Notes under the pieces: model-generated
What the model saw: only the letters and a program-made list of their open reading frames with translations
Told to the model about the DNA's origin: nothing
Databases searched by the model: none
Assembly (NCBI GenBank): GCA_017304505.1
Contig: JAFKKQ010000300.1
Coordinates: forward strand, 1-5,854
Direction: 5' to 3'
Origin: Hyphomicrobiales bacterium
GTDB lineage: Bacteria; Pseudomonadota; Alphaproteobacteria; Rhizobiales; Xanthobacteraceae
Length of the DNA: 5,854 nucleotides
Position numbers and translations under genes: made by a program
Part shown: one piece after another, positions 1 through 5,854 of the stretch
Layout: the number at the start of each line of letters is the position of its first letter
Position numbering within the stretch: the first letter of the stretch is position 1

Positions 1-2489
<2,489 letters not shown>

Positions 2490-2493
2490 CGTG

Positions 2494-2501
2494 CTCTCTC
2501 T
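2494..2501 (-). promoter_or_regulatory. Ribosome binding site of rpoB
   Basis: The minus strand reads AGAGAGAG four bases ahead of the rpoB ATG. It is purine-rich but not a good match to GGAGG, so it is a weak-to-moderate Shine-Dalgarno. The hairpin at 2505-2532 ends a few bases upstream and would leave this site single-stranded. Confidence 0.5.
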
Positions 2502-2504
2502 GTT

Positions 2505-2532
2505 GTCGTCCGGTTTGGGCAACCGGGACGAC
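2505..2532 (-). promoter_or_regulatory. Stem-loop immediately upstream of the rpoB ribosome binding site
   Basis: On the minus strand GTCGTCCCGGTT pairs with AACCGGACGAC: 11 base pairs with one bulged C and a five-base loop (GCCCA). It sits 15 bases before the rpoB start codon. There is no U-tract after it, so it is not an intrinsic terminator. It may stabilise the 5' end of a processed rpoB message or affect ribosome loading; this role is inferred. Confidence 0.6.
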
Positions 2533-2593
2533 TCTCCGGAAAGCCGCCATCATCGCGACCATCTGGACAGGCGTTACGAATGCCCACGTTCTA

Positions 2594-2618
2594 GACGATT
2601 CGGACTCCCCAAATCGCC
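2594..2618 (-). promoter_or_regulatory. Hairpin in the rplL-rpoB spacer
   Basis: In minus-strand RNA, GGCGAUUUGG pairs with CCGAAUCGUC around a GGAGU loop: 10 base pairs including two G-U wobbles. In plus-strand RNA the same two positions would be A-C mismatches, so the helix suits the rplL-rpoB transcript. No U-tract follows. Confidence 0.5.
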
Positions 2619-2626
2619 GCACTGGT

Positions 2627-2641
2627 GACCGCAAAGCGGCC
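2627..2641 (-). promoter_or_regulatory. Small hairpin in the rplL-rpoB spacer
   Basis: In minus-strand RNA GGCCGC pairs with GCGGUC around a UUU loop: six base pairs with one G-U wobble. It lies next to two larger hairpins in the same spacer. It is short enough to occur by chance on its own. Confidence 0.35.
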
Positions 2642-2668
2642 CATCGCCTCGCCGCATCACGGCAAAGA

Positions 2669-2702
2669 CGGCGATTCCGGGACTTGCGCCCCGAAATCAC
2701 CG
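2669..2702 (-). promoter_or_regulatory. Long hairpin in the rplL-rpoB spacer, possible RNase III or attenuation site
   Basis: In minus-strand RNA CGGUGAUUUCGGGG pairs along its full length with UCCCGGAAUCGCCG around a six-base loop (CGCAAG). All 14 positions pair, three of them as G-U wobbles that would be A-C mismatches in plus-strand RNA. In E. coli the rplL-rpoB spacer carries an attenuator and an RNase III cleavage site. The equivalent role here is inferred from position and structure. No U-tract follows, so a simple intrinsic terminator is unlikely. Confidence 0.55.
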
Positions 2703-2715
2703 ATTTGTCTTTTGC

Positions 2716-2747
2716 AATTCCCGGCGCTCGCTGCCCGTCCGGGAATT
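2716..2747 (-). promoter_or_regulatory. Inverted repeat just downstream of rplL
   Basis: AATTCCCGG and CCGGGAATT form a perfect nine-base inverted repeat separated by 14 bases, starting 19 bases after the rplL stop codon. Neither strand shows a U-tract beyond it. It could protect the 3' end of an rplJ-rplL message or act with the next hairpin as a partial attenuator. Confidence 0.5.
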
Positions 2748-2766
2748 TCCTCAAATAGGTATCGAC

Positions 2767-3144
2767 CTACTTGAGCTCAACCTTCGCGCCGGCCTTTTCA
2801 AGGGTTGCCTTGATCTTGTCGGCTTCTTCCTTGTTCACACCTTCCTTGACCGGCTTGGGTGCACCCTCGACCAGGTCCTTGGCTTCCTTCAGCCCGAGGC
2901 CCGTGAGCGCACGCACCTCCTTGATGACCTCGATCTTCTTCTCACCGGCAGCCGCGAGAACGACCGTAAACTCGGTCTTCTCTTCCGCCGCCGCCGCACC
3001 GTTACCGCCGCCAGGCGCCGCAGCCACGGCAACCGCCGCAGCCGCCGTCACGCCCCACTTCTCTTCAAGCATCTTGGCGAGTTCAGCCGCCTCGAGGATG
3101 GTGAGCGTCGACAGCTCATCAACGATCTTGGACAAATCAGCCAT
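2767..3144 (-). CDS. rplL: 50S ribosomal protein L7/L12
   Basis: L7/L12 forms the flexible stalk of the large ribosomal subunit, binding as dimers to L10 and recruiting and activating the translational GTPases (EF-Tu, EF-G, IF2, RF3). The 125-residue product has the usual length and three-part layout. Residues 1-32 ([11 protein letters not shown]...LEEKWGV) are the dimerisation and L10-binding domain. Residues 33-55 are an Ala/Gly-rich hinge. Residues 56-125 are the globular C-terminal domain, with [20 protein letters not shown] at 68-87 carrying the factor-binding helix and an AGAKVELK terminus. AAGGAA lies eight bases ahead of the ATG. It starts 48 bases after rplJ, which indicates co-transcription with it. 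The hinge GGG and long alanine run are normal for alphaproteobacteria. Confidence 0.98.
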   Translation of the reverse strand: MADLSKIVDELSTLTILEAAELAKMLEEKWGVTAAAAVAVAAAPGGGNGAAAAEEKTEFTVVLAAAGEKKIEVIKEVRALTGLGLKEAKDLVEGAPKPVKEGVNKEEADKIKATLEKAGAKVELK

Positions 3145-3152
3145 TACTAGAG

Positions 3153-3158
3153 TTCCTT
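3153..3158 (-). promoter_or_regulatory. Ribosome binding site of rplL
   Basis: The minus strand reads AAGGAA with eight bases before the ATG. It is a clear Shine-Dalgarno, consistent with L7/L12 being made in about four-fold excess over L10 from the same message. Confidence 0.7.
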
Positions 3159-3192
3159 TTTCGATTCGAACCAGTTGAGTTTGCAGCCTCGA

Positions 3193-3708
3193 TTAAGCTT
3201 GGCTCTTGTTGGCATAGGCCTGGACCACACGGGCCACCTTCGCCGCAGGGGCGTTGGTGAGTTGCGCGATCTTGGTCGCCGGCGCCATGAGGAGACCGAC
3301 GAGTTTGGCCCGAAGCTCGTCGAGCGACGGAAGCGCCGCGAGCGCCTTCACGCCATTCAGATCGAGCACGGTCTTGCCCATCGCACCGCCGAGGATCACG
3401 AACTTCTCGTGGGCCTTGGCGAAGTCGACGGCGACCTTGGACGCGCCAACAGGATCGTTTGAATAGGCGATCACGGTCGGCCCCTTGAGCAGGGAGCCGA
3501 TGCTGGCAACGTCCGTGCCTTCAAGAGCGATCTTGGCGAGGCGGTTCTTAGCGACCTTCACGGTGGTGCCGGTCTGGCGGGCCTGCTTGCGCAGGACCTG
3601 CATTTCGGCAACCGTGAGGCCGGCATAGTGAGCCACGACGACGGTCTTGGCGGTCTTGAAGACCCCCTGGAGCTCCGTCACCTGCTCTGCTTTTGCCGCT
3701 CGTTCCAC
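3193..3708 (-). CDS. rplJ: 50S ribosomal protein L10, GTG start
   Basis: L10 anchors the L7/L12 dimers to 23S rRNA beside L11 at the stalk base, and in the family represses its own translation by binding the mRNA leader. I place the start at the GTG at 3708, giving [14 protein letters not shown] and 171 residues, the usual length. The frame is open further upstream, but that extension (arginine- and proline-rich) resembles no L10, and CGGAGAG lies five bases before this GTG. Landmarks are [11 protein letters not shown] at 23-33, KVAKNRLAK at 51-59, LKGPT at 74-78 and [14 protein letters not shown] at 127-140. The amphipathic C-terminal helix at about 145-168 is the L7/L12 docking helix. An alternative GTG 13 codons upstream ([16 protein letters not shown]) is less likely because its leader lacks a good ribosome site. 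Confidence 0.95.
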   Translation of the reverse strand: MERAAKAEQVTELQGVFKTAKTVVVAHYAGLTVAEMQVLRKQARQTGTTVKVAKNRLAKIALEGTDVASIGSLLKGPTVIAYSNDPVGASKVAVDFAKAHEKFVILGGAMGKTVLDLNGVKALAALPSLDELRAKLVGLLMAPATKIAQLTNAPAAKVARVVQAYANKSQA

Positions 3709-3713
3709 AAGCT

Positions 3714-3720
3714 CTCTCCG
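3714..3720 (-). promoter_or_regulatory. Ribosome binding site that sets the rplJ GTG start
   Basis: CGGAGAG on the minus strand lies five bases before the GTG at 3708 and is the best Shine-Dalgarno in the area. It is exactly complementary to CTCTCCG at 3746-3752, 25 bases upstream, so it can be sequestered. Confidence 0.75.
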
Positions 3721-3775
3721 GTTGGCGGCTCGCGTCACTTCTGGACGGAGAGCCGCCGGTTGCGACCTGCCGTCC
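3714..3775 (-). promoter_or_regulatory. Putative translational switch ahead of rplJ (mutually exclusive stems)
   Basis: Three perfect pairings compete in the last 60 bases of the rplJ leader, read as minus-strand RNA. (a) Sequestering: CUCUCCG (3746-3752) with the Shine-Dalgarno CGGAGAG (3714-3720), 7 bp. (b) GGCGGCU (3751-3757) with AGCCGCC (3724-3730), 7 bp, which uses part of the anti-Shine-Dalgarno and leaves the ribosome site free. (c) GGACGG (3770-3775) with CCGUCC (3743-3748), 6 bp, which also blocks the anti-Shine-Dalgarno. L10 autoregulation in E. coli works through a leader structure that hides the rplJ ribosome site. That this arrangement does the same is inference from complementarity alone. 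Confidence 0.5.
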
Positions 3776-3794
3776 CGATCCGCCGCGACGTGCG

Positions 3795-3826
3795 GAGACA
3801 GGGACGACGCTCTCGTGCCCTGCCCC
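3795..3826 (-). promoter_or_regulatory. Long leader hairpin upstream of rplJ
   Basis: In minus-strand RNA GGGGCAGGGCACGA pairs with UCGUCCCUGUCUC around a GAGCG loop. There are 13 base pairs with one bulged C, and two outer pairs are G-U wobbles that exist only in the sense RNA. It lies between the probable L10-binding element and the switch region next to the ribosome site. Its role is unknown. Confidence 0.5.
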
Positions 3827-3835
3827 GGTGCGGAC

Positions 3836-3949
3836 CGACCGCTAAAAGCGGTCGAGCACCCAGGTCCAACGGTTCGAACCGAAAACGGACCCGATTTCTC
3901 AGGACGCGCGTTCGGCCTCACCCGTCTGTGCAGGCTATGGATTAAGCCG
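3836..3949 (-). promoter_or_regulatory. Probable L10 leader element (autoregulatory binding site for L10 or L10-L12)
   Basis: The region contains AUAGCCUGCACAGACGGGUG (minus strand, 3919-3938), which resembles what I remember of rplJ leaders in alphaproteobacteria (Rfam family L10_leader). Three structures fit the sense RNA. First, CGGCUU (3944-3949) with AGGCCG (3913-3918) encloses the small hairpin CCUG-CACAGA-CGGG (3921-3934). Second, UCGGGUCC (3887-3894) with GGACCUGG (3860-3867) encloses the palindrome CGGTTCGAACCG (3870-3881) across an asymmetric internal loop. Third, CGACCGC (3848-3854) pairs with GCGGUCG (3836-3842) around UUUUA, with no U-tract after it. It is about 130-240 bases ahead of the rplJ start. 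The family match is from memory and the exact borders are uncertain. Confidence 0.6.
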
Positions 3950-4055
3950 GATACCCGAAGCAGGATCGCCGGCACCTGCAGTCTTGGACAGGACGCGGCC
4001 TCATGAATTGCAACGATCCCTCACCGCCCCTTCAGATGTCCCGGAGGATGTCCAA

Positions 4056-4106
4056 AAGGAATCGGTTCCTTATTGTTGCGATTTCGTGAAGCGCGCAAAG
4101 GCGCGC
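4056..4106. other. Two small inverted repeats in the rplJ 5' leader
   Basis: AAGGAA and TTCCTT (4056-4071) flank a four-base loop, and GCGCGC is repeated at 4091-4096 and 4101-4106 around AAAG, forming two six-base-pair stems. They fall between the candidate rplJ promoter and the L10 leader element. Both are perfect in either strand, so no direction can be assigned, and neither is followed by a U-tract. No protein gene is supported between 3950 and 4136. Confidence 0.35.
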
Positions 4107-4136
4107 CGGCAAACGGGCCGACACGCCTGTAGCGTC

Positions 4137-4165
4137 TATTTAGAGTTTTTCCGGGGAATTGCCAA
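4137..4165 (-). promoter_or_regulatory. Candidate promoter of the rplJ-rplL-rpoB unit
   Basis: On the minus strand CTTGGCA (TTGGCA at 4160-4165, one mismatch to TTGACA and close to the alphaproteobacterial CTTGAC -35) is followed after 17 bases by TAAATA (4137-4142), a weak -10; TCTAAA two bases earlier is an alternative. Transcription would start near 4130 and give a leader of about 420 bases. A promoter in this region is required by the context, because rplA is followed by a terminator and the intervening gene points the other way. These exact boxes are the best I could find but are not proven. Confidence 0.45.
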
Positions 4166-4263
4166 GCCCCAATGAGCCTTTCGATTTTTCGCCCCTTTCG
4201 GACGCTTTCGGGACCAATCTCGGGGGTTTTGCCACAGGCCTCACCGCTCGCGGCCTCATCGGC

Positions 4264-4269
4264 TAGAAT
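4264..4269 (+). promoter_or_regulatory. Candidate -10 element of the MetE-like gene
   Basis: TAGAAT matches TATAAT at five of six positions and would start transcription near 4276, about 30 bases before the ATG. No convincing -35 hexamer is found 16-18 bases upstream (4241-4246 is TCACCG), so this may be an activator-dependent or weak promoter, or a chance match. Confidence 0.3.
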
Positions 4270-4292
4270 CACCCGCAGTGCGTGCAGACCAA

Positions 4293-4298
4293 AGAGGA
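4293..4298 (+). promoter_or_regulatory. Ribosome binding site of the MetE-like gene
   Basis: AGAGGA lies eight bases before the ATG at 4307. It supports this start over the in-frame ATG at 4172, which would add 45 residues unlike the family. Confidence 0.65.
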
Positions 4299-4306
4299 AC
4301 CGCCCG

Positions 4307-5503
4307 ATGACCACCCCCAACCGCATTCTCGCCACCCACGTCGGCAGCTTGGTCCGGCCGCCCAAGCTGGTCGAGTTCTTCCGCGCGATCGAAGACGACA
4401 AGCCCTACGATGAAGCCGCCTACGAAACCTGCTTGGCGAAATCGGTTGCCGAGATCGTCCGCCAGCAGGCCGAAGCCGGCATCGACATCGTCAGCGATGG
4501 CGAATTCAGTAAGGGGGTCAACTGGGCCTTCTACATCCACAAGCGGCTGAAAGGCATCTCGGTTCGGCCGGTGACCGCCGAAGAGGCCCGCGATCCCCTG
4601 GCCTCGATGGGTGGCGGCCAGGACCGCGTCGCCTTCCCGGAGTTCTACGCGCAGTACGATCAGGCGTCCGGCCTGGGAAAGCGGCTGGGCCGGCGGATCA
4701 TCGTCAACGGCCCGCTGTCCTATGCCGGGCAATCCCAGATCGCACGCGATCTCAAAAACCTGAAAGCCGCCGCAGCACGGTCCAACGTGCAGGCGTTCCT
4801 TCCGGTCGTGGCGCCGGCGAGCGCCCTGCCGGGCGCCAAGAACGAGCACTATCCCGACGAACGCAGTTATCTGTTCGCGCTCGCCGACGCACTGCACGAA
4901 GAATACAAGGCGATTGTCGATGCCGGGCTTTACGTGCAGATCGACGACGCCTTCCTGCCGTACATGTACGAGCGGCTCGTGCCGCCGCGAACGCTTGCCG
5001 AGTATAAGTCATGGGCGCAGGTGCGCATCGACGCCCTCAATCACGCGCTCCGCGGCATCCCCGAGGAACGCTCGCGCTATCACATCTGCTGGGGAAGCTG
5101 GAACGGTCCGCATGCCTTCGACGTGCCGCTTAAGGACATCGTCGATCTGCTGCTTCAGGTGAAGGTCGGCGCCTACAGCGTCGAACAAGCCAACCCGCGC
5201 CACGAGCACGAATGGGCGGTATGGCAAACGGTGAAGCTCCCGCCGGGCAAGAAACTTATCCCCGGCGTCATCAGCCACGCCACCAACATCGTCGAGCACC
5301 CGGAACTGGTGGCCCAGCGGCTGGTGCGGCTCGCCAGGATCGTCGGCCGCGAAAACGTGCTGGGCGGCACCGACTGCGGCTTCGCGCAAAGCCCGTTCGC
5401 TCAGCGCGTCCACCCGTCGATCATGTGGGCGAAGCTTCGTTCGTTGTCGGAGGGCGCGCGGCTGGCGACGGCCGAGCTATGGGGTAAGCACCGCGCGGCA
5501 TAA
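4307..5503 (+). CDS. MetE C-terminal-like zinc methyltransferase (cobalamin-independent methionine synthase II family), substrate unknown
   Basis: The 398-residue product belongs to the MetE catalytic-domain superfamily (Pfam Meth_synt_2, COG0620), which uses zinc to activate a thiol for alkyl transfer. Visible motifs are ATHVGSLVRP at 9-18, DIVSDGEFSK at 60-69, YVQIDDAFLP at 209-218, YHICWGSWNG at 258-267, YSVEQANPR at 290-298 and GGTDCGFAQ at 353-361. The four zinc ligands of MetE appear to be kept as His259, Cys261, Glu293 and Cys357. At about half the length of MetE (around 750) it lacks the N-terminal folate-binding repeat domain. It resembles single-domain relatives such as epoxyalkane:coenzyme M transferase. 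Annotation pipelines often call such genes methionine synthase, but the thiol substrate and methyl donor cannot be read from the sequence. It stands alone, transcribed against the flanking ribosomal genes, 72 bases tail-to-tail with rplA. It is predicted to be cytoplasmic, with no signal peptide. Confidence 0.9.
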   Translation: MTTPNRILATHVGSLVRPPKLVEFFRAIEDDKPYDEAAYETCLAKSVAEIVRQQAEAGIDIVSDGEFSKGVNWAFYIHKRLKGISVRPVTAEEARDPLASMGGGQDRVAFPEFYAQYDQASGLGKRLGRRIIVNGPLSYAGQSQIARDLKNLKAAAARSNVQAFLPVVAPASALPGAKNEHYPDERSYLFALADALHEEYKAIVDAGLYVQIDDAFLPYMYERLVPPRTLAEYKSWAQVRIDALNHALRGIPEERSRYHICWGSWNGPHAFDVPLKDIVDLLLQVKVGAYSVEQANPRHEHEWAVWQTVKLPPGKKLIPGVISHATNIVEHPELVAQRLVRLARIVGRENVLGGTDCGFAQSPFAQRVHPSIMWAKLRSLSEGARLATAELWGKHRAA

Positions 5504-5508
5504 TCCCT

Positions 5509-5547
5509 CAAACAAAAGCCCCGGACCGGCAGCGCCGGCCCAGGGCC
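5509..5547 (-). terminator. Rho-independent terminator of the rplA transcript
   Basis: In minus-strand RNA GGCCCUGGGCCGGC pairs with GCCGGUCCGGGGCU around a GCU loop: 14 base pairs including three G-U wobbles, immediately followed by UUUUGUUUG. In plus-strand RNA the wobbles become A-C mismatches and only CAAUCUUUC follows, so the element works for rplA and poorly, if at all, for the MetE-like gene. It starts 28 bases after the rplA stop. Confidence 0.85.
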
Positions 5548-5575
5548 AATCTTTCATAATCAGCGCCGGACGCTA

Positions 5576-5854
5576 CTACGCGGCACCACCGGTGCCGAGC
5601 GTCGAAATATCGACCTTCACCCCCGGCCCCATCGTCGAGGAGATCGCGACGCGGTTGACGTACTGTCCCTTGGAGCCCGCCGGCTTGGCCTTGTTCACCG
5701 CCTCGGCAAACGCGCGGATGTTCTCGACCAGCTTTTCCTCCGAGAACGACGCCTTGCCGACGCCGGCTTGCAGGATGCCAGCCTTCTCGACCCGGAACTC
5801 GACCGAGCCGCCCTTGGCGCCCTTCACCGCGCCCGCGACATCCATCGTGACCGT
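5576..5854 (-). CDS. rplA: 50S ribosomal protein L1, C-terminal 92 codons (start lies beyond right edge)
   Basis: L1 forms the mobile stalk near the ribosomal E site, helps release deacylated tRNA, and in the family represses the rplK-rplA operon by binding its mRNA leader. Only the C-terminal part is present, reading from [16 protein letters not shown] to the end, where full-length L1 has about 230 residues. Recognisable L1 blocks are [60 protein letters not shown] and [10 protein letters not shown]. The gene ends with two consecutive TAG codons (5573-5578). The methionine of TVTMDV is internal, not a start. It is the upstream member of the usual rplK-rplA-rplJ-rplL-rpoB order, separated here from rplJ by the MetE-like gene. 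Confidence 0.97.
   Translation of the reverse strand, partial: TVTMDVAGAVKGAKGGSVEFRVEKAGILQAGVGKASFSEEKLVENIRAFAEAVNKAKPAGSKGQYVNRVAISSTMGPGVKVDISTLGTGGAA

Noticed and set aside
3836..3854. A hairpin with UUUUA loop that looks like a terminator in the rplJ leader
   Set aside because: The U-rich part is in the loop, and no U-tract follows the stem on either strand.
3709..3975. An 89-codon in-frame extension upstream of L10
   Set aside because: The extension has no L10 similarity, covers the structured leader, and a good ribosome site plus normal L10 length support the GTG at 3708.
3984..4175. A 63-codon open frame on the plus strand in the divergent intergenic region
   Set aside because: It has no clear ribosome site or recognisable sequence and lies over the rplJ leader and promoter.
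4172..4306. An earlier in-frame ATG for the MetE-like gene
   Set aside because: The extra 45 residues do not resemble the family, they overlap the candidate promoters, and the ATG at 4307 has a proper Shine-Dalgarno.
4256..4897. A 213-codon open frame on the minus strand opposite the MetE-like gene
   Set aside because: It overlaps a gene with clear family motifs, and its own translation shows no recognisable family, so it is a GC-rich shadow.

Overview
The window is the L1/L10/L12/RNA-polymerase-beta chromosomal cluster of a GC-rich alphaproteobacterium, most likely of the order Hyphomicrobiales (Rhizobiales). The assignment rests on the protein style: an L10 that begins MERAAK from a GTG codon, a beta subunit that begins [16 protein letters not shown], and the alphaproteobacterial form of the rifampicin region. 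It is an inference from remembered family sequences, not from a search.

Layout, right to left along the minus strand: the last 92 codons of rplA (5576 to the right edge) end at two tandem TAG codons and are followed by a rho-independent terminator (5509-5547). A single plus-strand gene of the MetE/cobalamin-independent methionine synthase superfamily (4307-5503) then interrupts the cluster. A 598-base divergent intergenic region (3709-4306) holds a candidate rplJ promoter, a long structured leader that includes a probable L10-binding element, and a putative Shine-Dalgarno-sequestering switch. It is followed by rplJ (3193-3708), rplL (2767-3144), a 277-base structured spacer, and the first 829 codons of rpoB (2489 down to the left edge).

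How the parts work together: L1, L10 and L7/L12 are 50S proteins. L10 carries L7/L12 dimers to form the ribosomal stalk, and in the known family L10 (or its complex with L12) represses its own mRNA through the leader. RpoB is the beta subunit of RNA polymerase. The terminator after rplA and the opposing plus-strand gene imply that rplJ-rplL-rpoB is transcribed separately from rplA. The spacer before rpoB contains several hairpins, some paired through G-U wobbles only in the sense RNA, suggesting processing or attenuation that adjusts polymerase output relative to stalk protein.

Most coding content is ordinary housekeeping. The parts worth a second look are the inserted MetE-like gene, the alternative pairings upstream of rplJ, and the strand-asymmetric RNA structures. 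No mobile element, tRNA, rRNA or CRISPR array was seen.
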